From assembly GCF_001050475.1 (NCBI RefSeq), contig NZ_CP012034.1:930001-994000 (forward strand): a stretch of DNA of 64,000 bases, in the 5' to 3' direction. Both the position numbers and the translations under genes were made by a program. Shown piece by piece: positions 16,596-25,204 of the stretch; positions within the stretch are counted from its first letter, which is position 1; the number at the start of each line of letters is the position of its first letter. The notes under the pieces are model-generated. The model saw only the letters and a program-made list of their open reading frames with translations. It did no database searches and was not told the origin of the DNA. This DNA comes from Companilactobacillus ginsenosidimutans. Lineage in GTDB: Bacteria > Bacillota > Bacilli > Lactobacillales > Lactobacillaceae.

Positions 16596-17195
16596 TTATA
16601 TCTCCCTGCGTCCTAATACTGCACTCTTTAGTGTCATTTCGTCAGCGTATTCAATATCAGATCCTACTGCTAGTCCTCTGGCTAATCTTGTTACTTTGAT
16701 GCCAGCTGGCTTAACTAATTTGGCCAAATATTGTGCAGTTGCTTCTCCGTCTGGAGTTGCGTTGGTAGCAATGATTAATTCTTTGACTGCCTTATTTTCT
16801 CGTAGACGGTTTAGTAGTAATTTTATGTTCAGATTCTCAGGGCCGATTCCGTCGACTGGTGATAATACTCCACCTAATACGTGGTATAAGCCATTATAAG
16901 CGTTCATGTCGTCGATTGATAAAATATCTTTTGGTTGTTCGACTACTAGTATTGTGGATTGATCTCGATTTGTATCACGACAGATTGAACATGTTTCTTC
17001 TGTTGTGATATTTCCACAAATCGCACATGACCTCAAATCAGTTTTGGCAGACATTAAGTTGTCAGAAAACTCTTTGACGTCATCTTTATCCATACTTAGC
17101 GTATAAAACGCCATCCTCGTTGCAGTCTTACGTCCAATTCCTGGTAATAGCATGTAACTATCTATTAATTTCGTAATTGGTTCAGGGTAATTCAT
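16596..17195 (-). CDS. recR: Recombination mediator protein RecR
   Basis: 199 aa. Helix-hairpin-helix at the N-terminus ([14 protein letters not shown]), a C4 zinc finger [18 protein letters not shown] (about 57-74), and a Toprim domain beginning [10 protein letters not shown]. With RecF and RecO it loads RecA at gaps. It starts one base after the ebfC stop. Confidence 0.96.
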   Translation of the reverse strand: MNYPEPITKLIDSYMLLPGIGRKTATRMAFYTLSMDKDDVKEFSDNLMSAKTDLRSCAICGNITTEETCSICRDTNRDQSTILVVEQPKDILSIDDMNAYNGLYHVLGGVLSPVDGIGPENLNIKLLLNRLRENKAVKELIIATNATPDGEATAQYLAKLVKPAGIKVTRLARGLAVGSDIEYADEMTLKSAVLGRREI

Positions 17196-17196
17196 T

Positions 17197-17547
17197 CTAC
17201 ATCAATCCATTCAAGCCGTTGCCACCAAGGCCACCAGCGTATTGACCGAGTTTTTCTTTTTGATCTTCTGTCATTTTATCGTTGGCATCATTAAAAGCCA
17301 TGATAATCATGTCTTGCAATGTATCTGGATCATCTGGGTCAATCAACTTGTCAGCAATCTTCAAATCAGTAACTTTTCTTTCACCATTCATCTTCAAAGT
17401 TACTAATTCGCCAGCTGCCTTACCTTCGTACTCGGCATTCTTAATTTCATTTTGTGCTTCTGTTACTTGTTTTTGCATCTTTTGGGCTTGGCGCATTAAG
17501 TCTGCCATATTTCCACCCATATTTCCAAAATTAGGTCCTTGAGCCAT
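17197..17547 (-). CDS. ebfC: Nucleoid-associated protein, YbaB/EbfC family
   Basis: 116 aa. [15 protein letters not shown] amphipathic helix (about 18-28), a central beta sheet with [20 protein letters not shown] residues, and a C-terminal glycine-rich tail. Homodimers bind DNA as tweezers. Located between dnaX and recR as in most bacteria. Confidence 0.93.
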   Translation of the reverse strand: MAQGPNFGNMGGNMADLMRQAQKMQKQVTEAQNEIKNAEYEGKAAGELVTLKMNGERKVTDLKIADKLIDPDDPDTLQDMIIMAFNDANDKMTEDQKEKLGQYAGGLGGNGLNGLM

Positions 17548-17559
17548 AATTAATTCCTC

Positions 17560-19287
17560 CTAGTCGTTTTTGATATCAACATTATCTTCACCAAACAAGT
17601 TTACAGCTTCATCAACCGTCTCGTCGGATTTTGTTGTCTCTGGTTTAGATTTTACATCGTTATTGTTATTAGAATCAAATTTATTATTAATATATTCTTT
17701 TCTTATTCCAGGCCAGTCTGCTTTTGGCACCATAACGATGGAACAATCTTTTTTCAGCAGCTTACTAACATTGTCCGTCAAAGAATCTAACAAATCTTGA
17801 TCCTCTTGAGCTTGTTCGAACCACATTGCATAGTCAAAAGCCATCACAATACCACTCGGACTTGCTGCAACCGGATCTGAAACTCGCATCATCGCACGCT
17901 GTGTGACTGACAACATGTTCATTACATCCGGCCAAATATCTTTTGCAGCATTCAAATCATCTTTAGTTGCCGCTGATAAAACTTTATAAATAGCAGTCAT
18001 GTTAAGTTTGGTTTTTTTATTACTATTTCGATGAACTGGTTTATCAACCTTAACTGCAGCAGCAGGTTGTTGAACACCTGTTGTCGAAATATTTTTTATT
18101 TCTGACTTCAGTTTACGCACTTCATCACTTAATCTGTCTACTTCAACATTATCAACTGGGGCAGCAGCTGTCGTTGCAACAGGTTGTCCAGCAGAAGCTT
18201 CAACTTGAGGTTCACTTATTTTAACAGTCAAAATCTCCATGTACACGTCAGTCTGATTGGAATTCTTCAAGTTTCTTTGAGTGTTACTAACTTGGTCGAC
18301 AATATAGAACAATCTGTCATTATCGAACTTGCTGGAAATAGCCAACATGTCCTTGGTCATAATGGTTGAATCCATTTGTTCAGATAAATCGGTATTCGAA
18401 TTGTACAAAATCATGTTTCGACAAACTCGAATAATCATTTCGGTAAAACGAATTGCTGAACGTCCACTTGATAAAATTTTGTACAAACTTGTTAGAGCAT
18501 CTGCTGGATTGTTGTCTGAAACAGCCGTCATATAGGCAACGATTTGGTCATTACTTAAAGCACCTGTAACTTCTTGAGCGTTGTTTAACGTTAATGTATC
18601 ATCACCGAAAGACAAAGCCTGATCCAAAATACTCAATGCATCACGCATCCCACCTTCAGCAGATGCCGCGATAATATTTAATGCTTCTTCATCATATTCA
18701 ACTTTTTTATCATTCAAGATTAATTCCATACGATCCAAAATATCTTGCTTGGAAATTCTTCTGAATGTAAAGCTTTGGGTTCTAGAAATAATTGTTGCTG
18801 GAATTTTTTGAGGTTCAGTTGTTGCCAGAATAAACATTACGTTAGCTGGCGGTTCCTCTAAAGTCTTCAACAGTGCATTAAAAGCACCTTGAGAAAGCAT
18901 ATGAACTTCATCAATAATGTAAACTTTGAATTTTGCCTCAGTAGGAGCGTATTTTACTTTATCACGAATGTCACGAATCTCTTCGACACCGTTGTTTGAA
19001 GCGGCATCAATTTCAATCACATCATTTAAACGATTTTCGTTGGCTGCTTTACAAATTTCGCATTCATTGCAAGGCTCACCATCATGTGGATTTAAACAGT
19101 TAACAGCCTTTGCTAAAATCTTTGCGCAGGAAGTTTTACCAGTTCCACGAGGGCCACTGAACAAATATGCATGACTGGTCATATTATTAGCCACTGCGTT
19201 ACGCAGAGTCTGTGTAACTACTTCTTGACCAACCACATCAGCGAAAGTTTGAGGTCGCCATACCCGATATAGTGCTTGATATGCCAT
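17560..19287 (-). CDS. dnaX: DNA polymerase III gamma/tau subunit
   Basis: 575 aa. P-loop FSGPRGTGKTS (about 43-53), a zinc-binding cysteine set CLNPHDGEPCNECEIC (about 68-83), DEVHMLS, and SRTQSF sensor region; the C-terminal third is a low-complexity linker plus tau-type domain. It is the clamp-loader motor. Lies downstream of the SRP RNA and tadA in the order conserved in Bacillus. Confidence 0.95.
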   Translation of the reverse strand: MAYQALYRVWRPQTFADVVGQEVVTQTLRNAVANNMTSHAYLFSGPRGTGKTSCAKILAKAVNCLNPHDGEPCNECEICKAANENRLNDVIEIDAASNNGVEEIRDIRDKVKYAPTEAKFKVYIIDEVHMLSQGAFNALLKTLEEPPANVMFILATTEPQKIPATIISRTQSFTFRRISKQDILDRMELILNDKKVEYDEEALNIIAASAEGGMRDALSILDQALSFGDDTLTLNNAQEVTGALSNDQIVAYMTAVSDNNPADALTSLYKILSSGRSAIRFTEMIIRVCRNMILYNSNTDLSEQMDSTIMTKDMLAISSKFDNDRLFYIVDQVSNTQRNLKNSNQTDVYMEILTVKISEPQVEASAGQPVATTAAAPVDNVEVDRLSDEVRKLKSEIKNISTTGVQQPAAAVKVDKPVHRNSNKKTKLNMTAIYKVLSAATKDDLNAAKDIWPDVMNMLSVTQRAMMRVSDPVAASPSGIVMAFDYAMWFEQAQEDQDLLDSLTDNVSKLLKKDCSIVMVPKADWPGIRKEYINNKFDSNNNNDVKSKPETTKSDETVDEAVNLFGEDNVDIKND

Positions 19288-19325
19288 GTATTCTCCTAAC
19301 TTGTGTTTAATAGTTAAATTTTACC

Positions 19326-19356
19326 ACAAAAAAACTCCTAATCGGTTAGATTAGGA
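19326..19356 (-). terminator. Terminator of the SRP RNA gene
   Basis: CTCCTAATC pairs with GATTAGGAG around a TAACC loop, followed by T7 on the minus strand, just after the SRP RNA. Confidence 0.8.
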
Positions 19357-19365
19357 GGCTAATAT

Positions 19366-19465
19366 ACATAACAAAAGGCACATGTTGCAACTTACTTAGT
19401 GCTGCTTTCTTCCGAACCTGACACGATTCGTAAGAGCACCATTGCCCTAAGGCCTTGCGGCAATA
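19366..19465 (-). ncRNA. ffs: Signal recognition particle RNA, small bacterial type
   Basis: On the minus strand the conserved domain IV hairpin is clear: GGTGCTCTTACGAATC, then GTCAGGTTCGGAAG, then AAGCAGCAC. The flanks TTGCCGCAAGG and the distal complementary strand give a hairpin of about 100 nt. With Ffh it targets nascent membrane proteins. It lies between tadA and dnaX as in Bacillus. Exact ends are estimated. Confidence 0.9.
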
Positions 19466-19494
19466 ACTATATTACTATAAATACCAAATTAATG

Positions 19495-19971
19495 CTACTT
19501 TTTGCGACGAATTTCTCTGAAAAAGTTTTGTAGTAAACTAGCTGAATCGTCCGCCAATATACCACCAACGAAATCCGGCTGATGATTATATTTTGTTTCT
19601 TCGAATAAGTTATTAATTGATCCAACTGACCCAGCTTTAGGATCATAGGCACCAAAAATAACTTCTTCTACACGACTATTAATAATTGCGCCGGCACACA
19701 TTGGACATGGCTCTAGAGTGACATACAAACTCATATGTTCAAGTCGCCAACTGCCAATCTTGGCACAGGCGTTCTCGATAGCAATTATTTCAGCATGTTT
19801 AATTGCATTCTGAGTTTCTTCGCGTTCATTGTATCCAACCGAGATGATTTCAGAAGTACGATTGTCAATAATTGTGCAACCAATTGGCACTTCCCCATAA
19901 CTTTGTGCAATTTTTGCCTGATCCAAAGCCATTTGCATGAAGTTTTCGTTTTGTTCATCTGAAAAATGCAT
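19495..19971 (-). CDS. tadA: tRNA(Arg) adenosine-34 deaminase
   Basis: 158 aa, zinc-dependent deaminase. HAE (KHAEIIAIENA, about 57) and PCPMCAG (about 86-92) supply the catalytic Glu and zinc ligands. It converts wobble A34 to inosine in tRNA-Arg(ACG). Its position before the SRP RNA and dnaX supports TadA rather than another cytidine deaminase. Confidence 0.94.
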   Translation of the reverse strand: MHFSDEQNENFMQMALDQAKIAQSYGEVPIGCTIIDNRTSEIISVGYNEREETQNAIKHAEIIAIENACAKIGSWRLEHMSLYVTLEPCPMCAGAIINSRVEEVIFGAYDPKAGSVGSINNLFEETKYNHQPDFVGGILADDSASLLQNFFREIRRKK

Positions 19972-19973
19972 AA

Positions 19974-20276
19974 TTAACCCTCAGCAATTGAGGATATCTT
20001 GTCACTCAATGCAGCGGGCAATTTGATATCACTAATTTTTTCAGTGGCTTTTTCAACAATCTTAAACAAGATTCTTATTTCAAAATTAGAAAGCCCATCA
20101 ACAATTGCAAGAGCCTTTTCATTACCATTTAGATGTTTCTTGATTAATCTTTTTAATTGTTTACGTTCACGTTTTACTTTAAACTTTCTAACTGTTTTAA
20201 AAGCAAACAATCCTAATACTGCGACACCACCAGTCACTACTGATAATCCTAAACCAATTAATAATTTTTTATCCAA
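19974..20276 (-). CDS. Small membrane-anchored protein of unknown function
   Basis: 100 aa. One N-terminal membrane helix (about 5-26), then a very basic stretch (KVKRERKQLKRLIKKH, about 33-48) and a C-terminal helical part. No family recognised. It sits two bases upstream of tadA and 17 bases after the methyltransferase gene, so it belongs to that operon. Confidence 0.75.
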   Translation of the reverse strand: MDKKLLIGLGLSVVTGGVAVLGLFAFKTVRKFKVKRERKQLKRLIKKHLNGNEKALAIVDGLSNFEIRILFKIVEKATEKISDIKLPAALSDKISSIAEG

Positions 20277-20293
20277 AATGGAAACCCCCTCAA

Positions 20294-20902
20294 TTACAAT
20301 TCTTGTTTTTTACTTCTGAGAATATAATACCCCTTGTCTCGAGTAACTACTTCAACATTTCCGTAAGTTTCTTTCATCAGTTTCTTTGCGGAAGGTTCAC
20401 CTTGTTTCTTTTGGATAACAATCCATACTTCACCGTTATCTAATAAATAATCGTTAGCACCACCAATTATTCCGGATACAACTTCTTTTCCAGCTCTAAT
20501 TGGCGGATTGGAAACAATTAAGGCATATTTATTTTCAATTTTTTCATAAATACTTGACTCGAAAATATCGACATTAGTGATTTTATTAGCTTTTGCATTT
20601 TTTTGTGCTAAATCTAAGGCACGCAAATTGACGTCTGACATCGCCACCTGACGTTTAGGTTGATCTTTTGCCAGAGCCAAACCAATTGGTCCATAACCGC
20701 AACCAACGTCCAAAATGTCGCCTTGTGGCACATTAGAGAAATCAATTGCTTCAATCAAGACTCTAGAACCAAAATCAATCGTCTGCCTGGAAAATACTCC
20801 ACTATCAGATGTGAATTTCAAGTTGTTGCCTTTAAGTGTAAAATCAAATGTTTTTAATTCATGTTCTAAATTTTCATCATTTTCGAAATACTGGTTGGCC
20901 AT
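20294..20902 (-). CDS. Class I SAM-dependent methyltransferase, RsmC-like (YbxB type)
   Basis: 202 aa. Motif I ILDVGCGYGPIGLALA (about 64-79) and the N6/N2-methyltransferase motif IVSNPPIRAG (about 133-142) place it with RsmC-type guanine methyltransferases acting on rRNA. In Bacillus the homologue ybxB also lies beside rplL. The specific target nucleotide is not shown by sequence alone. Confidence 0.85.
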   Translation of the reverse strand: MANQYFENDENLEHELKTFDFTLKGNNLKFTSDSGVFSRQTIDFGSRVLIEAIDFSNVPQGDILDVGCGYGPIGLALAKDQPKRQVAMSDVNLRALDLAQKNAKANKITNVDIFESSIYEKIENKYALIVSNPPIRAGKEVVSGIIGGANDYLLDNGEVWIVIQKKQGEPSAKKLMKETYGNVEVVTRDKGYYILRSKKQEL

Positions 20903-20933
20903 GATTAATCCCCTCGTTAAATAAATTTTGGGT

Positions 20934-20960
20934 AAAAAAAAATCCTCTTTCGAGGATTAA
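20934..20960 (-). terminator. Terminator after rplL
   Basis: AATCCTC/GAGGATT stem with a GAAA-type tetraloop, then T9 on the minus strand. Confidence 0.85.
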
Positions 20961-20976
20961 TTTTAACATAAGTTAA

Positions 20977-21345
20977 TTATTTCAATGTAACTGTTGCGCC
21001 AACAGCTTCAAGTTTTTCTTTCATTTCGTCAGCGTCAGCTTTAGCAACGCCTTCTTTGATAACCTTAGGTGCACCATCAACTAAGTCTTTTGAGTCTTTC
21101 AAGCCAAGTCCTGTGATACCACGAACTTCCTTGATAACCTTAACTTTTTCTTGTCCTGATTCTGTTAATTCAACGTCGAATGAGTCTTTTTCTGCACCGG
21201 CATCTGCACCTGCAGCACCTGCAGCAGCAACTGGAGCAGCAGCTGTAACGTCAAATTCTTCTTCGATTGCCTTAACTAAATCGTTTAGTTCAAGGATTGA
21301 TGCATCTTTTAATTGGTCGATAATTGCTTGTGTATCTAAAGCCAT
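20977..21345 (-). CDS. rplL: 50S ribosomal protein L7/L12
   Basis: 122 aa from the ATG at 21345. N-terminal dimerisation domain, an Ala/Gly-rich hinge (about 40-52), and the C-terminal factor-binding domain with [24 protein letters not shown] precedes the start. Distal gene of the rplJL operon. Confidence 0.97.
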   Translation of the reverse strand: MALDTQAIIDQLKDASILELNDLVKAIEEEFDVTAAAPVAAAGAAGADAGAEKDSFDVELTESGQEKVKVIKEVRGITGLGLKDSKDLVDGAPKVIKEGVAKADADEMKEKLEAVGATVTLK

Positions 21346-21388
21346 TTTGATTTCCTCCAAATTGAGTTTAATATTTTTTGTTTAAAAA

Positions 21389-21895
21389 TTAAGCAGCTGG
21401 TTCGTCATCTTTCTTATCTGCAATTGCTTTAACAGTAAGAGCGAAGTCACGAACTGGAGCTTGTAATACAGATACCAACATAGATAGTAATCCATCTCTT
21501 GATGGTAATGTTGCAAGATCTTGAATTTGTTCAAGAGTAGCAACTTTGCCTTCGATCATTCCACCTTTAATTTCAACGGCTTCAACATCTTTGGCATATT
21601 TAGCAGCAACTTTAGCTGGAGCAACTGGATCTTCTTCAGAAAAGGCAATAGCTGTAGGACCTACGAATAAGTCTTCAATTCCTTCGATACCAGCAGCATC
21701 AGCAGCACGTCTCAAGATTGTATTCTTGATAACTTCCATGTGAGCACCTTGCTCACGTAGTTCAGCACGCATGTTAGTTGCTTCTTCAACTGTTAAACCT
21801 AAATAGTCAACAACAACAACTGACTTAGCATTCTTCAAGTTTTCAACGACTGCATCAACTTGTGCTTGTTTTGCATCTAATTTCTCTTGCTTCAT
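21389..21895 (-). CDS. rplJ: 50S ribosomal protein L10
   Basis: 168 aa from ATG 21895, chosen because GGAGGTG lies nine bases upstream; an in-frame start six codons earlier overlaps that site. VVVDYLGLTVEEATNMRAELR is typical. L10 anchors L7/L12 dimers and, with them, binds the leader described upstream. Confidence 0.96.
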   Translation of the reverse strand: MKQEKLDAKQAQVDAVVENLKNAKSVVVVDYLGLTVEEATNMRAELREQGAHMEVIKNTILRRAADAAGIEGIEDLFVGPTAIAFSEEDPVAPAKVAAKYAKDVEAVEIKGGMIEGKVATLEQIQDLATLPSRDGLLSMLVSVLQAPVRDFALTVKAIADKKDDEPAA

Positions 21896-21948
21896 TTTAC
21901 GTTTCACCTCCATAATTATCTTAGTTAACTCTACGATTTATCGGCTAT

Positions 21949-22055
21949 AAAATAAAATCTCTGCGCCCGAATGAGCACAGAGATTATTTAACAATCTTCT
22001 GGCCTCGGCAGGATATTAAGATATACATCACCTGAGTCTTCGGTAGAAATCAACT
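21949..22055 (-). promoter_or_regulatory. L10 leader RNA with attenuator hairpin
   Basis: The rplJ leader contains ACCGAAGACTCAGGTG and CCTGCCGAGG, blocks found in the Firmicute L10(L12) leader, and ends in a GC-rich hairpin (21950-21985, AATCTCTGTGC with GGCGCAGAGATT) followed by TTTTATTTT. This fits autogenous attenuation by L10-(L12)4. Boundaries are approximate. Confidence 0.8.
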
Positions 22056-22060
22056 ATTGT

Positions 22061-22089
22061 AATTTATCATCATTTTGGTATTTAGTCAA
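22061..22089 (-). promoter_or_regulatory. Promoter of rplJ-rplL
   Basis: -35 TTGACT (22084-22089), 17-base spacer, -10 TAAATT (22061-22066) on the minus strand, just after the rplA stop. Confidence 0.65.
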
Positions 22090-22094
22090 TAAGA

Positions 22095-22775
22095 TTAAGC
22101 GTTAATCTTAAGACCAGGGCCAAATGTTGAAGTCATGTTAACACTTGTAACATATGCACCCTTCAATGATGCTGGACGAGCCTTTAAGATTGCTTCGTAA
22201 AGTGCATCGAAGTTTTCTGAAAGTTTCTTAGTATCAAATGAAGCTTTACCGATTGGTGCGTGGATCAAACCATTTGAGTCAACACGGTAAGTAACTTGTC
22301 CAGCTTTGATGTCGTTAACAGCCTTTGTAACGTCCATTGTAACTGTACCAGTCTTAGGGTTAGGCATTAAACCTTTAGGTCCAAGAACTCTACCTAAACG
22401 TCCAACCTTAGCCATCATTGGTGGTGTAGCAACAGCAACGTCAAAGTCTAACCAACCATCTTGAATTTTTTCAACAAGATCATCTGAACCAACGATGTCA
22501 GCACCAGCTGCTTCAGCATCTTTAGCTTGAGCACCTTCAGCGAAGACAATAACCTTCGAAGTTTTACCAGTACCATTTGGTAGTACGATAGCACCACGAA
22601 TTTGTTGATCAGCTTGTTTTGGATCTACATCCAAGTTAATTGCAACTTCGATTGTTGAATCGAATTTTGCGTAATCAATTTTCTTAAGTAATTCAGCAGC
22701 ATCTGCGGCAGAGTAAGTCTTTGACTTGTCTAGGCCTTTAACTGCGTCCATATATTTTTTTCCATGCTTAGCCAT
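22095..22775 (-). CDS. rplA: 50S ribosomal protein L1
   Basis: 226 aa. Typical blocks are the N-terminal [18 protein letters not shown] and [20 protein letters not shown] (about 125-144). L1 forms the mobile L1 stalk and represses its own operon in many bacteria. AGGAGG precedes the ATG and a probable L1-binding hairpin lies 21 bases upstream. Confidence 0.97.
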   Translation of the reverse strand: MAKHGKKYMDAVKGLDKSKTYSAADAAELLKKIDYAKFDSTIEVAINLDVDPKQADQQIRGAIVLPNGTGKTSKVIVFAEGAQAKDAEAAGADIVGSDDLVEKIQDGWLDFDVAVATPPMMAKVGRLGRVLGPKGLMPNPKTGTVTMDVTKAVNDIKAGQVTYRVDSNGLIHAPIGKASFDTKKLSENFDALYEAILKARPASLKGAYVTSVNMTSTFGPGLKINA

Positions 22776-22795
22776 GCTAAGTTCCTCCTTGCTTT

Positions 22796-22830
22796 GTGGT
22801 CCATTGGGGATTTAAATTTTCCCCTCCCAC
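22796..22830 (-). promoter_or_regulatory. L1-binding mimic hairpin before rplA
   Basis: Minus strand: GTGGGAGGGG, a short AT loop, then CCCC and ATGGACCAC. It reproduces the GUGGGAG / AUGGnnC-C internal loop of the L1 site in 23S rRNA. The closing stem differs from the rplK copy by paired changes, supporting a real structure. Confidence 0.65.
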
Positions 22831-22877
22831 TTGTTAAGAATGTTTTCACATCCCTGTAAACTGTTAAAAAGTTAAGA

Positions 22878-23303
22878 CTAGTCTTTAACTTCAAATCCCA
22901 TACTTCGTGCAGTACCAGCGACCATACGCATTGCAGATTCAACACTAGCAGCGTTTAGGTCTTTCATCTTGGTTTCAGCAATTTCGCGAACTTGATCTGA
23001 TGTAACTGTGGCAACCTTCTTTGTGTTAGGTTCACCAGAGCCACTATCTACACCAGCTGCCTTCTTAAGAAGAACAGCAGCAGGTGGTGTCTTTGTAACG
23101 AAATCGAATGAACGATCCTCGTATACAGAGATAACAACAGGAATGATCATTCCACGTTGTTCTTGAGTACGTGCATTAAAATCCTTTGTAAATGCAACGA
23201 TATTAATACCAGCTTGACCTAAAGCTGGACCAACTGGTGGAGCTGGAGTAGCTTGACCTGCAGGTATTTGTAATTTAACTATGTTAGCAACTTTTTTAGC
23301 CAC
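22878..23303 (-). CDS. rplK: 50S ribosomal protein L11
   Basis: 141 aa. [24 protein letters not shown] is diagnostic; the C-terminal domain binds the GTPase centre. The start is GTG at 23303 after AAGGAGG. First gene of rplK-rplA. Confidence 0.97.
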   Translation of the reverse strand: MAKKVANIVKLQIPAGQATPAPPVGPALGQAGINIVAFTKDFNARTQEQRGMIIPVVISVYEDRSFDFVTKTPPAAVLLKKAAGVDSGSGEPNTKKVATVTSDQVREIAETKMKDLNAASVESAMRMVAGTARSMGFEVKD

Positions 23304-23327
23304 GAAACATACCTCCTTGTCCGTGAT

Positions 23328-23362
23328 GTGGTCATGATGAGAATGTAAATTTTCTCTCCCAC
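23328..23362 (-). promoter_or_regulatory. L1-binding mimic hairpin before rplK
   Basis: Minus strand: GTGGGAGAGAA, a short loop, TTCTC, then ATGACCAC. It has the same internal loop as the copy before rplA but a different closing stem (GAGA/TCTC instead of GGGG/CCCC). Confidence 0.65.
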
Positions 23363-23384
23363 AGTATGTAAAACATACCGTAAT

Positions 23385-23413
23385 AGTGTAGCACGTGATT
23401 TTAACTATAGCAA
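23385..23413 (-). promoter_or_regulatory. Promoter of rplK-rplA
   Basis: -35 TTGCTA (23408-23413), 17-base spacer, -10 TACACT (23385-23390) on the minus strand, immediately after nusG. The transcript would begin just upstream of the L1-type hairpin. Confidence 0.55.
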
Positions 23414-23420
23414 TATAAAA

Positions 23421-23966
23421 TTATTGTTTATCTACGTCGTCAAAACCAACTTCGGCATTAGTCATACGACCGAACATATCAACTTCAACTTTAAGTTTCA
23501 TGTGTTCAGCATCAACTTCTGTGACTTTACCGCTCATCTTAGCAAAAGCACCATCAATAATAGTTACTGTTTCACCAACAGTGAAGTCAGTATCGTGGTC
23601 TCTAGTAGAAACGCCAAGATCTTTCAAGATGTTATCAATTTCTTCTGGTAATAATGGTGCAGGCTTACTACCTGAACCGTGACTGCCGACAAATCCTGTA
23701 ACACCAGGAGTATTACGTACAACGAACCATGATTCATCAGACATAACCATTTCAACAAGAACATATCCTGGGAAAGTTTTCTTCATCTCAGTCTTTTTCT
23801 TACCGTTCTTTACTTCAGTTTCTTCGTCTTCAGGAACAACAGCACGGAAAATGTAATCTTCCATACCCATTGATTGTGCACGTGATTCTAGATTTTCCTT
23901 AACTTTATTTTCGTATCCAGAATAAGTATGTAGAACATACCATTGTTTTTCGCCAGCTTCAGCCAT
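23421..23966 (-). CDS. nusG: Transcription termination/antitermination protein NusG
   Basis: 181 aa. NGN domain beginning QWYVLHTYSGYENKVK and a C-terminal KOW domain with VGETVTIIDGAFAKMSGKV. The ATG at 23966 follows GGAGG; the TTG four codons earlier overlaps that site. A strong terminator-like hairpin lies just upstream of its ribosome binding site. Confidence 0.95.
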   Translation of the reverse strand: MAEAGEKQWYVLHTYSGYENKVKENLESRAQSMGMEDYIFRAVVPEDEETEVKNGKKKTEMKKTFPGYVLVEMVMSDESWFVVRNTPGVTGFVGSHGSGSKPAPLLPEEIDNILKDLGVSTRDHDTDFTVGETVTIIDGAFAKMSGKVTEVDAEHMKLKVEVDMFGRMTNAEVGFDDVDKQ

Positions 23967-23993
23967 AATTTCCTCCAAAAAAATATCAAAATA

Positions 23994-24026
23994 AAAAACT
24001 TCGAACGACGTTCGAAGTTTTCTGCT
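23994..24026 (-). terminator. Terminator or attenuator between secE and nusG
   Basis: Minus strand AAAACTTCGAAC pairs with GTTCGAAGTTTT, followed by T-rich TTTTATTTT. It lies between two genes normally cotranscribed and only about 28 bases before the nusG start, so readthrough may set NusG levels. Confidence 0.75.
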
Positions 24027-24062
24027 TGTTCATATAGTATCAGATTTTTGTCATACTTACAA

Positions 24063-24248
24063 TTACTTACCCATAAAGAAGGCTTGTAGAATTGCAACGA
24101 TAGCCCAGTCAACTAATGCAAAGAAGATAGCGTACAGCAATGATGTAGCAATAACAGTCCAAGTATCTCTTCTGTTTTCTTTCCATGTTGGCCAAACAAC
24201 CAATTTCATTTCTTTATTAACACTGCCAAAAAATTTAAATAGTTTCAT
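24063..24248 (-). CDS. secE: Preprotein translocase subunit SecE
   Basis: 61 aa with a conserved cytoplasmic EMKLVVWPTWKE segment and one C-terminal membrane helix (about 34-58). Start ATG 24248 follows GGAGGA. It lies between rpmG and nusG as usual. Confidence 0.93.
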   Translation of the reverse strand: MKLFKFFGSVNKEMKLVVWPTWKENRRDTWTVIATSLLYAIFFALVDWAIVAILQAFFMGK

Positions 24249-24261
24249 TTGATCCTCCAAA

Positions 24262-24411
24262 TTAACGTGTTTCTTTATGTAATGTGTGTTTGCCGCAATG
24301 CTTACAGAACTTCATGACTTCAAGTCTTTCAGTTCTATTTGGATTCTCAGTAATCGTATAATTACGAGAGCCACAAACGCTACATGCGAGCGCAACTTTT
24401 CTTAGTCCCAT
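24262..24411 (-). CDS. rpmG: 50S ribosomal protein L33
   Basis: 49 aa. ATG at 24411, stop TAA at 24262. Translation starts [18 protein letters not shown] and contains CxxC (CSVC) and CxxC (CKHC) zinc-ribbon pairs, so this is the zinc-binding (C+) form. Typical neighbour of secE. AGAAATG-type weak ribosome binding sequence precedes it (GGAGAAATG). Confidence 0.95.
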   Translation of the reverse strand: MGLRKVALACSVCGSRNYTITENPNRTERLEVMKFCKHCGKHTLHKETR

Positions 24412-24460
24412 ATCATTTCTCCACAATCTTCCGCCTTATAGCACGGTTTATGTCCTTATA

Positions 24461-24489
24461 ATTGTATCGTTTTGATTTAAAAAAGTCCA
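24461..24489 (-). promoter_or_regulatory. Probable promoter of rpmG-secE(-nusG)
   Basis: -35 TGGACT (24484-24489), 17-base spacer, -10 TACAAT (24461-24466) on the minus strand. Confidence 0.45.
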
Positions 24490-24504
24490 CACAAAAAATA
24501 TTTA

Positions 24505-25077
24505 TTAAAAGGTGGTAATCCTTTTGCGGATTTTGGACTTGCATCGACTAGACGCTCGTTGCAGCTGGGTGTTATTACATCGATGAGCCATACAAGCTTC
24601 TTCAACCGTAATATCTCCAATGATAATTTGAAATGCTGCAAGTTCGAGATCACTCATGTCCTCAATTAGTCGTTCAAAGTTTTCCAACATATCACTAATG
24701 GCTGGTGCTGGTTGACTTAGAAAGTCCAAAAGATTTTCTCTTGTCCTAATTAAATCCTCAAAAGAAAACGCATCATTGTTTGCTTGGCGCTTGGAAGCTC
24801 TTTGTGCCCTAATCAAAGATACAATGTGATTATTCAATCGCATCTTAAAGAAGTTGGCAAATTTCGAGCCTTGGCTACCATCAAACAATTTACAAGTCTG
24901 TAAACACACAATAAATGATTCCTGATACCAATCATTTCGATCGTAGCCATTCAACCAATATAGCTTATACATCTTATCAATCATCGGTTGATATTTTTTC
25001 ACTAAATATTGAAGGGCTTCTGAATCATCGTAGTCTCTGACTTGTACAATTAATTCAATTTCTGTTTTTATTCGCAT
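24505..25077 (-). CDS. sigH: Sigma factor, SigH/ComX-like
   Basis: 190 aa with sigma region 2 (LVKKYQPMIDKMYKLYWLNGYDRNDWYQESFIVC, about 26-60) and a degenerate region 4 (about 135-188). The place between rlmB and rpmG/secE is that of sigH in Bacillus and of the orphan sigH/comX-like gene in lactobacilli, where it is linked to competence genes. Region 4 is diverged, so promoter specificity cannot be read from it. Confidence 0.8.
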   Translation of the reverse strand: MRIKTEIELIVQVRDYDDSEALQYLVKKYQPMIDKMYKLYWLNGYDRNDWYQESFIVCLQTCKLFDGSQGSKFANFFKMRLNNHIVSLIRAQRASKRQANNDAFSFEDLIRTRENLLDFLSQPAPAISDMLENFERLIEDMSDLELAAFQIIIGDITVEEACMAHRCNNTQLQRASSRCKSKIRKRITTF

Positions 25078-25155
25078 GTGATTAATTCTGTGTATATTTT
25101 CTTAAAAACAAGATTACCATTGTATTAATAAGTATTAATACCGAACGTGTGTTTA

Positions 25156-25196
25156 CAAAAAAACAGTTACCAAAAATTGGCAACTGTTTATTTTAT
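25156..25196 (-). terminator. Terminator after rlmB
   Basis: AACAGTTGCCAA pairs with TTGGTAACTGTT, then T7 on the minus strand. Confidence 0.8.
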
Positions 25197-25204
25197 TTCA
25201 TAAG

